Assembly (NCBI GenBank): GCA_028067895.1
Contig: JAPTUI010000630.1
Coordinates: forward strand, 1 to 13,518
Source: Pseudomonadota bacterium
GTDB taxonomy: Bacteria > Pseudomonadota > Gammaproteobacteria > Steroidobacterales > Steroidobacteraceae
Direction of reading: 5' to 3'
DNA: 13,518 bases
Position 1 is the first letter of the stretch; each line of letters starts with the position of its first letter. This document shows, in pieces, positions 7,639-13,492 of the stretch. Under the pieces are notes generated by a model. The model searched no databases. It was not told the DNA's origin and saw only the letters and a list, made by a program, of their open reading frames with translations. A program made the translations under genes and the position numbers.

Positions 7639-8784
7639 TCAGTTGATCCTGATGTCCGGCTCGACCGACATGCCGGGACCGAGCACGCAGTGCGGTGGCA
7701 GCGCGTCGAAGTCGATGCGCACCGGCACGCGCTGCACGATCTTGACGTAGTTGCCGGTGGCGTTCTGCGGCGGCAGCAGGTCGAATGCCTCGCCCGAGCC
7801 GCGCTGGATCGAGGCGACGTGCCCGCGCACCTTGGCATTCGGACAGGCATCGATGTTGATGCTGACCCGCTGACCGGGGTGAATCAGATCCAGGTCCGTC
7901 TCTTTGAAGTTGGCCGTGACCCACAGCTGCTGTGGGACGATCGCCATGAGCTCCTGGCCCGGGCCGACGTAATTGCCGACCGCGACGGACTTCTTGGTGA
8001 CATGGCCCGCCTGCGCGGCGCGCACGGTGGTGTAGCTCAGATCGAGTCGGGTGGCTTTCACCTCGGCACGCGCGCTGGCCACTCGGGCCACGGCACCGGC
8101 GAGTGCGGCCCGCGCCGCCAGGATTTGCGCTTTCGCGCCGCTCACGCGTTTCAGGGCGGCTCGCGCCTCGGCGCTGGCGCTGCGCGCGGCGGTGAGCACT
8201 TGGTCCATCTGGGTCCGGGCCACCGCTTTGGCGTTGCGCCGATGCAGGAAGCGGTAGCGCTTCAGATCGGCTCGGGCGTTGGCGGCCTGGGCGGCTGCGC
8301 TGACGTACGCGGCCTGTGCCTGCTGCACGGCGGCCTGCGCCACCACGATATTGGCGCGCGCCTGGGCAAGTCCCGTCTTGGCGAGCTGTTCGGCCGCGAG
8401 CGACTGCTGCAGCGCAACCTGATAGGGCGTCGGGTCGATTTGCGCCACCACTTCGCCGGCGACGACCCGCTCGTTGTCGGTCACGGGCACCGCGATGATC
8501 TGTCCGGCCACGCGGGGAGCAACGGCCACGACGCGGGTATCAATGAACGCATCATCGGTGGTGAGGAAGTGACTCTCATACCACCACGCGAAGATGCCCA
8601 CGATCACGATCACCGCGAGCACCACGATGCCGGCGATCATGAAGGTGGCGCGACGGCCCGGGCGCGGCGGCGCAGAAGGCTGTGCGGGGGTTCCCGGACT
8701 GCCCGTATGCGCACTTGGCGCCGCCGGTGCAGCCGAGTCTTCGGGCCGTGCATCGCGGCCGGAGGAGGTGTTCGTCGAATCCAT
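7639..8784 (-). CDS. EmrA/HlyD-type membrane-fusion (periplasmic adaptor) protein
   Basis: This adaptor links an inner-membrane exporter to an outer-membrane channel. The chosen start is the ATG at 8784, giving 381 aa. The frame is open further upstream to 9207, but that part lies antisense to the divergent gene. The order is a Pro/Ala-rich cytoplasmic tail (1-45), one TM helix (about 47-68), the EmrA signature FLTTDDAFIDTRVVAVAPRV (73-92) starting the lipoyl/barrel region, an Ala-rich alpha-hairpin coiled coil (about 120-260), and then LSYTTVRAAQAGHV and the beta-barrel with DTDLDLIHPG-like residues. No TolC-type outer-membrane gene adjoins it. It is the first gene of the leftward operon, and no obvious ribosome binding site precedes the ATG. 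Confidence 0.92.
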   Translation of the reverse strand: MDSTNTSSGRDARPEDSAAPAAPSAHTGSPGTPAQPSAPPRPGRRATFMIAGIVVLAVIVIVGIFAWWYESHFLTTDDAFIDTRVVAVAPRVAGQIIAVPVTDNERVVAGEVVAQIDPTPYQVALQQSLAAEQLAKTGLAQARANIVVAQAAVQQAQAAYVSAAAQAANARADLKRYRFLHRRNAKAVARTQMDQVLTAARSASAEARAALKRVSGAKAQILAARAALAGAVARVASARAEVKATRLDLSYTTVRAAQAGHVTKKSVAVGNYVGPGQELMAIVPQQLWVTANFKETDLDLIHPGQRVSINIDACPNAKVRGHVASIQRGSGEAFDLLPPQNATGNYVKIVQRVPVRIDFDALPPHCVLGPGMSVEPDIRIN

Positions 8785-8874
8785 GGCGATAGAGCATATC
8801 TTACGTTCATTGCCGCTCGTTTGTCCTGCCGCTGCCGCAGGCTGGACATTTCTTGACTTTGCGACGCAGAGTAC

Positions 8875-8903
8875 TTGACGAATGCGGGACTGCCGACTAC
8901 AGT
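8875..8903 (+). promoter_or_regulatory. Sigma70-type promoter for the membrane protein / wHTH / cis-prenyltransferase operon
   Basis: A TTGACG -35 box (8875-8880) and a TACAGT -10 box (8898-8903) are separated by exactly 17 bases. The expected start of transcription at about 8910 leaves a leader of about 30 nt before the ATG at 8940. A second TTGACT lies at 8853-8858, upstream of the -35 box. The divergent emrA-type gene starts only about 90 bases to the left, so the promoters of both operons must share this region. Confidence 0.65.
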
Positions 8904-8939
8904 TCTGCTTCCATCCGTTTTGGCCAGACCCTCCCCCCG

Positions 8940-9554
8940 ATGCGATCGAACTCCCCGGTGGCCATGGACAGCCACGCGCTCGGAACGCTGAACTACATCC
9001 GCGCCTCGATCGAAGCGGCCGGCGCCTTTGCTGTGCCGGGCACGGCCGGGGTCGCGATGGGGCTGGTGGGGCTCGCCGCAGCGGGACTGGCATCACTGCC
9101 ACAACTCGCCCCGCACTGGCTGCCGATCTGGCTGCTGGCGAGCGTGCTCGGTGCGGGCCTCGGGGTCGTCCTGATCGCGCGTCACCGCTCCGGCACGGGG
9201 CTGCCACTGTACCGTGGGCCGGCGCGACGCTTCGTGCTGTGCCTGGCGCCGGCGCTGCTCACCGGCGGAGTGCTGACCGCGGTGCTGTACCGTGCGGGAG
9301 AAATCCGGCTAATTCCGGGCACCTGGCTGCTGCTTTACGGCAGCGCGGTCCTGTCAGCCACACTGGTCACCGCCTCGACGATGATGCGCCTGATCGGCAC
9401 CATGGGTGCTCTGTTCGTCCTGCTTGGCGTGCTCGCCTATGCGCTGCCCCCGGGATGGCACAACGTGGTACTTGGCGGCGGCTTCGGGCTGCTGCACTTG
9501 GTGTTCGGACTGCTGATCGGCCGCCTGGATGCGCGCGCGGAGGCCGCCGCGTGA
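8940..9554 (+). CDS. Conserved integral membrane protein of unknown function
   Basis: The protein has 204 aa, with six or seven hydrophobic spans filling nearly all of it and only a short cytoplasmic tail. Visible segments include LNYIRASIEAAGAFAVPG near the N-terminus, GLPLYRGPARRFVLCLAPAL (88-107), and IPGTWLLLYGSAV (125-137). I know this architecture as a conserved, uncharacterised membrane protein that often sits beside a winged-helix regulator in Acidobacteria and Proteobacteria. The ATG at 8940 is chosen because it lies soon after the promoter. The ATG at 8964 (MDSHALG) is a real alternative that starts closer to the conserved part. Its TGA overlaps the next gene's GTG by 4 bases. A role as a sensor or partner of the regulator is inference. 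Confidence 0.75.
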   Translation: MRSNSPVAMDSHALGTLNYIRASIEAAGAFAVPGTAGVAMGLVGLAAAGLASLPQLAPHWLPIWLLASVLGAGLGVVLIARHRSGTGLPLYRGPARRFVLCLAPALLTGGVLTAVLYRAGEIRLIPGTWLLLYGSAVLSATLVTASTMMRLIGTMGALFVLLGVLAYALPPGWHNVVLGGGFGLLHLVFGLLIGRLDARAEAAA

Positions 9555-9931
9555 AGTCGAACACCCGCCGCAGCGAGGCGCCCCTGAGCGGGCCGGCCCC
9601 GGAAAGCAGCGCGCCGCACGCGGCCACCACTGCGGCCGAGACGAAATTCGACCGCCTCGTGTACGAGCGCGTCCGGCTCGGGATCATGAGCGCACTGGCG
9701 GTCAACGAGCAGTTGACCTTCAATGAACTGAAGGCGCTGTTCGATGTGAGCGACGGCAATTTGAGTGCGCACGCGCGCAAGCTCGAGGAAGCCGGCTACA
9801 TCGAGTGTGAGAAGTCGTTCGCGGGTCGGCGGCCGAAATCCGAGTATCGGCTCACGCCGGCAGGCCGCCACGCGCTGTACCGTTATCTCGATCACATCGA
9901 AGCGGTGATCAAGGCCACGAGACGCTCATGA
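9551..9931 (+). CDS. Winged-helix transcriptional regulator (MarR/ArsR-like, HTH_34 type)
   Basis: This is a small 126-aa DNA-binding protein. The chosen start is the GTG at 9551, which overlaps the membrane-protein stop (GTGA). Residues 1-32 are Ser/Ala/Pro-rich and probably disordered. The domain follows: helix 1 DRLVYERVRLGIMSALAV (34-51), helix-turn-helix LTFNELKALFDVSDGNLSAH (55-74), recognition-helix end ARKLEEAGYIE, and the wing KSFAGRRPKSEYRLTPAGR (88-106). This pattern (FxELxxxLxxSDGNLSxHxxxLEEAGYI) is that of the transcriptional regulators found next to the membrane protein family above. It has no metal-binding Cys/His set, so an ArsR-type metal sensor is unlikely. Its TGA overlaps the cis-prenyltransferase ATG. 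Confidence 0.88.
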   Translation: MKSNTRRSEAPLSGPAPESSAPHAATTAAETKFDRLVYERVRLGIMSALAVNEQLTFNELKALFDVSDGNLSAHARKLEEAGYIECEKSFAGRRPKSEYRLTPAGRHALYRYLDHIEAVIKATRRS

Positions 9932-10635
9932 GCGCTACGGGAAAATTTCACGTCGCCATCATCATGGACGGCAACGGCCGCTGGGCTCAGCGACGCGGCC
10001 TGCCGCGCAGCGCCGGACACGTGCAGGGCGCGAAAATGGTGCGCCGCGTCGTCGAGGCGAGCGCCCGCGCCGGCATCCGCACTCTGACGCTGTACGCGTT
10101 CTCCTCGGACAACTGGGGTCGGCCGAGCCCCGAAGTCGAGTCACTGCTGCGGCTGCTGCAGTGTTATCTGGCGAGCGAAACCCGCCGCTGCCTGCGCAAC
10201 TCGGTGCGCATCAATGTGATCGGCCGCCGTGACCGGCTGCCCACCAGCCTGGTGCGGGCCATCGAAACCAGCGAGCAGCTGACCGCGCACTGCACGCGCA
10301 TGCGGCTGCGCATCGCGGTCGATTATTCGTCCCGGCACAGCATTCTTGAGGCGGCACGGCGCGCCACCACCGGCGGACTCAGCGCCGAGGCATTCGAGGC
10401 GCTGCTCGCCGAAGTCGATCATTCCGCTGGGGAAGCCGGCCCGGTGGATCTGCTGATCCGCACCGGCGGCGATCAGCGGCTGTCGGACTTCCTGCTCTGG
10501 GACTGCGCGTACGCGGAACTCTATTTCACCGATGCGCTCTGGCCGGAATTCGGTGAAACCGGGTTGCACGTGGCGCTCGAGGACTTCGGCGGGCGGCAAC
10601 GGCGCTTCGGCAAGGTTCTCGCCGAATCGGCTTGA
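9928..10635 (+). CDS. Short cis-prenyltransferase, UppS family, divergent paralog type
   Basis: Members of this family add isopentenyl diphosphate units in cis to farnesyl diphosphate, and the best-known product is undecaprenyl diphosphate, the lipid carrier for cell-wall precursors. The 235-aa protein shows the catalytic entry IIMDGNGRWAQRRG (11-24) with Asp14, the HVQGAK segment, LYAFSSDNWGRP (55-66), IRTGGDQRLSDFLLWD (177-192), and AYAELYFTDALWPEF (194-208) with the Mg-binding Glu. Usual family residues are changed: SSENW is SSDNW, NYGGR is DYSSR (132-136), RTGGE is RTGGD, and SNFLLWQ is SDFLLWD. A housekeeping uppS normally lies with cdsA, frr or dxr, not with a regulator. This is probably a second enzyme with a different chain length or acceptor. 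It overlaps the regulator by 4 bases (ATGA). Confidence 0.88.
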   Translation: MSATGKFHVAIIMDGNGRWAQRRGLPRSAGHVQGAKMVRRVVEASARAGIRTLTLYAFSSDNWGRPSPEVESLLRLLQCYLASETRRCLRNSVRINVIGRRDRLPTSLVRAIETSEQLTAHCTRMRLRIAVDYSSRHSILEAARRATTGGLSAEAFEALLAEVDHSAGEAGPVDLLIRTGGDQRLSDFLLWDCAYAELYFTDALWPEFGETGLHVALEDFGGRQRRFGKVLAESA

Positions 10636-10642
10636 GCGGAAT

Positions 10643-11248
10643 CTAGACGGCTGCGAATTCGCGCGCCGCGGAGGACCAGTCCGGGGCGCTCGCGAGCGCC
10701 TCAGGCACCTCCTCAGCGCTCGACACGATCTGCCACATGGCCAGGTGTCGTTCGTCCATGAAGCGTTCCCGTACCGCCGCCTCGAGCAATATGCGCAGCG
10801 GCTCGAAGTAGTTCCGGGTATTTACCAGCACGATCGGCCCAAGAAAGAGGCCGAGTCGCTTCAGCGTCAGCGCCTCGAGCAGCTCCTCGAATGTGCCGCT
10901 GCCGCCCGGCAGTGCGATCGCCGCGTGGGCGCCGGACAGCATCAGGTGCTTACGGGTGCGCATATCCTCGACCACCTTCAGCTCGCTGAGGCTCGGATGC
11001 CCCCACTCCAGGTCCGCCATGAATCGGGGCAGGATGCCCACCACGCGGCCGCCGCGCCCGAGCGCGCCGTCCGCGAGAGAGCCCATCGAGCCGCGGGCAC
11101 CGCCTCCGTAGATGATGGCAATGCCCTGCTCCGCCAAGACCTCGCCCAGCCGGAATGCCGCCTGCCGGTATTCGGGATCAGCGCTGCGGCTGGACGCACA
11201 GTAGACGCACACGGTGCGCTCGAATGAACGCTCGGCTGTGACGCTCAC
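10643..11248 (-). CDS. LOG-family protein (cytokinin riboside 5'-monophosphate phosphoribohydrolase)
   Basis: LOG proteins hydrolyse (N6-modified) AMP-type nucleotides to the free base and ribose 5-phosphate. In most bacteria their physiological role is unsettled, and the older name is lysine decarboxylase-like. The 201-aa protein shows CVYCASSRSADPEY (14-27), IIYGGGARGSMG (45-56; most members have GLMG), the catalytic MRTRKHLM (96-103), and PGGSGTFEE (114-122), the PGGxGTxxE motif that binds the sugar phosphate. The start is a GTG at 11248 with AGGGG about 6-7 nt upstream. It ends 7 bases from the cis-prenyltransferase stop in tail-to-tail orientation. No cytokinin prenyltransferase is present, so a hormone role is not supported. 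Confidence 0.9.
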   Translation of the reverse strand: MSVTAERSFERTVCVYCASSRSADPEYRQAAFRLGEVLAEQGIAIIYGGGARGSMGSLADGALGRGGRVVGILPRFMADLEWGHPSLSELKVVEDMRTRKHLMLSGAHAAIALPGGSGTFEELLEALTLKRLGLFLGPIVLVNTRNYFEPLRILLEAAVRERFMDERHLAMWQIVSSAEEVPEALASAPDWSSAAREFAAV

Positions 11249-11425
11249 GGCCGCCCCTGAAACGGGTCACGATGGATGCGGGTCATACGCGGACCCTAGC
11301 AGAATGATGGGGAATCTTCTGCACCGCCCGGGACCGCCACGCGCAGCGGCCAGACTTCGCACCGCCCTCACCCGCGAGCGCGCGGATCGCCACCCAAGCA
11401 CGACACTGCACTTCCCCACCCACGA
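11249..11425. other. Intergenic region between LOG gene and tRNA-Gly promoter
   Basis: These bases separate the divergent LOG gene and tRNA. They should hold the LOG promoter reading left, but I see no clear -35/-10 pair. A leftward frame that crosses the tRNA and enters this region is a known artefact and is not a gene. Nothing else is supported here. Confidence 0.4.
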
Positions 11426-11455
11426 TTGCCAGAGAGCCCCGCCATTCCGTAAGAT
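11426..11455 (+). promoter_or_regulatory. Promoter of tRNA-Gly(CCC)
   Basis: TTGCCA at 11426-11431 (five of six consensus -35 bases) is followed after 18 bases by TAAGAT at 11450-11455 (four of six -10 bases). The predicted transcript start at about 11462 lies some six bases before the mature tRNA, a normal spacing for a single tRNA gene. Confidence 0.55.
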
Positions 11456-11467
11456 CACGTCCCCTGC

Positions 11468-11541
11468 GCGGGTGTAGTTCAATGGTAGAACTGCAGCTTC
11501 CCAAGCTGCTAACGTGGGTTCGATTCCCATCACCCGCTCCA
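11468..11541 (+). tRNA. tRNA-Gly, anticodon CCC
   Basis: The cloverleaf is complete. The acceptor GCGGGTG pairs with CACCCGC (7 bp), and the D arm contains AATGGTAG. The anticodon stem GCAGC/GCTGC encloses the loop TTCCCAA with anticodon CCC, and the T arm contains GGTTCGATTCC. An encoded CCA (11539-11541) follows discriminator T. The sequence closely resembles gammaproteobacterial glyU-type tRNAs, so it reads GGG codons. GC content falls after it, so it may mark an integration site. Confidence 0.97.
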
Positions 11542-11907
11542 TTCCCTAGGCAACGCTAAGCAAGCTGCGGCAACAGCAGTGACGGCAAATAGCTGATCGC
11601 TTAACAAAATTCGTGGGATCTGGACGGCGAGCCCGTCCGGGGTAATTGCCATTGCTTGCCCCCTCGTTGTCCCGGCATTCGCCCGTAGCGCCGCGCTCGA
11701 GCTCCGTCTCCATCTCCATCTCCAAGTGCGAATCAGAGGCAACGAGTCAAATGGGTCAATTCGTGATCAACCGATTGCTCGCCACTGAAACGGAACTTCC
11801 GCAGCCGGCCATCTCCGGTCATTTGGACCTTTCTTGCTCCTTCCGGTTTGCAGACATTCGAACGTGCATGGGTCGCCGCCGTCCCCGCTCCGCGGCATGA
11901 TCTGAAT
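11542..11907. other. Gene-free stretch between tRNA-Gly and ccdAB
   Basis: About 365 bases hold no recognisable gene. A 6-bp hairpin GGACGG / CCGTCC with a 5-base loop lies about 80 bases after the tRNA and lacks a T-tract. A 49-codon rightward frame from an ATG near 11752 and longer frames in other phases have no family features. Composition is mixed and lower in GC than the block to the left. This looks like decayed or intergenic island DNA. Confidence 0.4.
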
Positions 11908-11942
11908 TGCGCCCCATCATTGGTGCGCATATCCTATGCGCA
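11908..11942 (+). promoter_or_regulatory. Palindromic operator-like repeats over the ccdA start
   Basis: A perfect inverted repeat TGCGCATA-TCC-TATGCGCA (11924-11942) covers the ccdA ATG at 11936-11938. An overlapping imperfect repeat, TGCGCCCCA with TGGTGCGCA (11908-11916 and 11921-11929, one mismatch), sits directly upstream. Together they give three TGCGC half-sites at 11908, 11924 and 11937. CcdA proteins of the F type repress their own operon by binding palindromes near the start, so this is a good candidate operator. It would also form an mRNA hairpin over the start codon. No convincing -10/-35 pair was found. Confidence 0.5.
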
Positions 11943-12187
11943 TTACTCTTGTGGATGCCAGGGTGCCAGCCAAAAAAGCGGTCAATTTGTCGGTTCCTGC
12001 CGAGCTGCTCGATGCAGCGCGGGCGGAGGACATTAACCTCTCGGCGACGCTGGAGACTGCGTTGGCTGAGCAGCTCCGGATTCGTAGACGCGAAAAATGG
12101 ATCGTGGAAAACTCCGGAGCTATCGCGGCCTACAATCGCGAGATTGACGAGCGCGGCTCATTCGGCGACAAAGTCCGCAGCTTTTGA
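11936..12187 (+). CDS. ccdA: CcdA-family antitoxin
   Basis: This is the antitoxin of a type II toxin-antitoxin pair; it neutralises the gyrase poison CcdB and represses the operon. The 83-aa protein has the usual layout. The N-terminal ribbon-helix-helix DNA-binding part (about 1-45) contains KKAVNLSVPAELLDAAR and INLSATLETALAEQL. The C-terminal tail (about 46-83) wraps the toxin and contains EKWIVENSGAIAAYN and ends in KVRSF. The ATG at 11936 fits the normal MRI start of chromosomal relatives. Its TGA shares a base with the ccdB ATG. Composition is nearer 55-60% GC, below the block left of the tRNA. Confidence 0.92.
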   Translation: MRITLVDARVPAKKAVNLSVPAELLDAARAEDINLSATLETALAEQLRIRRREKWIVENSGAIAAYNREIDERGSFGDKVRSF

Positions 12188-12504
12188 TGCCGCAGTTCGC
12201 CGTCTACAAGAACCGAAACGCTGCGACTAGAGCGCGCTTCCCACTGCTGCTCGATGTCCAGTCGGACCTGCTTGAGCCACTGTCGACGCGCGTCGTCGTG
12301 CCGTTGAGCTCTGTTGCCGCTGCACGGGATGTCGTCATGAAGCAGCTCGCTCCAGTTCTTACGATCGATGGTAAGCAGTACGTCATGCTCACCCCGCAGT
12401 TGGCTGGCATTTCCACGCGCGAGTTGGGTCAGCCGATCGGGAGTGTAGTTGACGAGCGCGCCACCATCATCGCCGCGCTCGATCTCTTGATCACAGGGAT
12501 TTGA
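12187..12504 (+). CDS. ccdB: CcdB-family toxin (DNA gyrase poison)
   Basis: CcdB binds GyrA and traps the gyrase-DNA cleavage complex. The 105-aa protein (101 in F plasmid) starts at the ATG at 12187, overlapping the ccdA stop as TGATG; a TTG just before it is less likely. Visible family segments are PQFAVYKN at the start, FPLLLDVQSDLLEPLSTRVVVPL (about 19-41), LAPVLTIDGKQYVMLTPQLAGI (about 56-77), and the C-terminal IGSVVDERATIIAALDLLITGI. The last residues correspond to the Trp-Gly-Ile gyrase-poisoning end of F CcdB; here it reads Thr-Gly-Ile, so the Trp is missing. Toxicity is therefore not certain. The frame is intact. Confidence 0.92.
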   Translation: MPQFAVYKNRNAATRARFPLLLDVQSDLLEPLSTRVVVPLSSVAAARDVVMKQLAPVLTIDGKQYVMLTPQLAGISTRELGQPIGSVVDERATIIAALDLLITGI

Positions 12505-12579
12505 TAACTGCTTGTGGCCAAAAGCCGCCGTTCCACCTGACCGGAAGGGTCTTGGGCGGTCCTCGATAAGGCCTAACGA

Positions 12580-12969
12580 TCAGAGCGAACGACCGTCTAT
12601 GACCTCGATTTCCAAACCATAGACATCGATGTTCTCGACGCATCCTAGGTTTATTCGGTAGTACCCTGGCCTAGCTGGGCCGACGTAGTCTGGCGGAACC
12701 GAAGCTACGGTGGTGAAGGGGCAGACACCACATGTCCGGCAGAAATAGTGGTTCACGTCTTTATCACCGAATTGGTATAGCGCCAAAGAAGACATCCCTT
12801 CGATTCGTTCGATATTCTCTGGGGAAATATAGGACAGGGAATTTACGATGCCTTTGCGGGAGCAGATTGAACAGTTGCACCTGCGGCCTTTCGTAATTAT
12901 TTCGCTACTGAATCTGAAGCGTACTGCGCCGCAGTGACAGCTGGCTCGGTACATGATCGTCTTTGTCAT
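12580..12969 (-). CDS. GFA-family zinc-binding protein (CENP-V/GFA fold)
   Basis: This 129-aa protein is a full-length member of the GFA family, named after glutathione-dependent formaldehyde-activating enzyme; most members have no proven reaction. The zinc ligands are intact: CHCGAVRF (Cys11, Cys13), CNCSICSRKG (Cys31, Cys33, Cys36), and YFCRTCG (Cys77, Cys80). The C-terminus has the usual NLGCVENIDVYGLEIEVIDG. The ATG at 12969 is chosen, but the Met at residue 6 (MYRASCHCG) also fits the family start, and neither has a clear ribosome binding site. GC is below 50%, much lower than the genes left of 11541, which suggests transfer. It faces ccdB across a 75-base gap that holds no gene. Confidence 0.92.
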   Translation of the reverse strand: MTKTIMYRASCHCGAVRFRFSSEIITKGRRCNCSICSRKGIVNSLSYISPENIERIEGMSSLALYQFGDKDVNHYFCRTCGVCPFTTVASVPPDYVGPARPGYYRINLGCVENIDVYGLEIEVIDGRSL

Positions 12970-13280
12970 TTGTGGTTACTACCATGGCGATGATCACATG
13001 ACAGTCTGTAAGCGCGAGCGACGCGATAGATCCCTCGATGCGGCTGGTCTGGTGAAGCGCAGGCACTTCTGGAGTTGTATCACAGTTTAACTTCCCGAAA
13101 GCTGCCAGTCGCGAACGGCTGCAACGGGTCGATCTGAAACTTCCCTGTCATGCGTGGGATTGCTGGGAACTACCGCAACGGAGCGAAGGGCGCCATCTCG
13201 GGGGCGATCCGCGGGTGGGTCGACGTCGATAGAGGCGAAGTGGGAATGGAGGAATTGGCCCAAGTTGTTCAGAGCGCGCC

Positions 13281-13297
13281 GTGATCTTCAAGATCAC
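13281..13297. repeat. Perfect 17-bp palindrome
   Basis: GTGATCTT-C-AAGATCAC has two 8-base arms around one central base. This length and symmetry suit a dimeric regulator's binding site better than a terminator, since no T-tract follows. No gene start is near enough to assign it to. Confidence 0.5.
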
Positions 13298-13357
13298 TCC
13301 TCAGGCTGGCAAACGTCTTCCCAGCCCACGCAGGCTACAGAATTCTCAACGTAGTAA

Positions 13358-13492
13358 CCCGCCGAAGACCTCGATTACCCGGCGACCATCGATGATCCCA
13401 GGGATGATGGTAGGACGGTACTGGCCGCCATCTCTGCGCGGCTAAACGGTATCGTAGAAAGAGGAGATCTCGTATTGTATAAAGTGGTTTAA
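13358..13492 (+). pseudogene. Possible remnant: start-less 44-codon open frame
   Basis: After a TAA at 13355-13357 the frame stays open to a TAA at 13490-13492 and contains no ATG, GTG or TTG early enough to act as a useful start. The reading looks protein-like (AEDLDYPATIDDPRDDG near the start, then LAAISARLNGIVERGDLV and LYKVV at the end). It could be the C-terminal part of a gene broken by a frameshift or deletion upstream. I do not recognise a family, and chance is possible. Confidence 0.2.

Noticed and set aside
7465..8856. Rightward 463-codon frame opposite the EmrA-type gene
   Set aside because: It is antisense to a gene with a clear TM helix, EmrA signature and coiled coil. The product is Gly/His/Arg-rich with no domain.
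8785..9207. N-terminal extension of the EmrA-type protein
   Set aside because: It lies antisense to the divergent membrane-protein gene and crosses its promoter. EmrA proteins start shortly before their TM helix, as the ATG at 8784 gives.
8882..9550. N-terminal extension of the winged-helix regulator
   Set aside because: This part is an out-of-phase shadow of the membrane-protein gene; the GTG at 9551 with GTGA overlap gives the normal regulator length.
11267..11542. Leftward frame of 91 codons starting MERVMGIEPT and crossing the tRNA
   Set aside because: This is the well-known false protein produced by reading the complement of tRNA-Gly genes; the tRNA explains the sequence fully.
11733..11930. 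Leftward 65-codon frame between the tRNA and ccdA
   Set aside because: It has no recognised family or ribosome binding site, and it would overlap the ccdA operator region. Chance or a decayed remnant is more likely.
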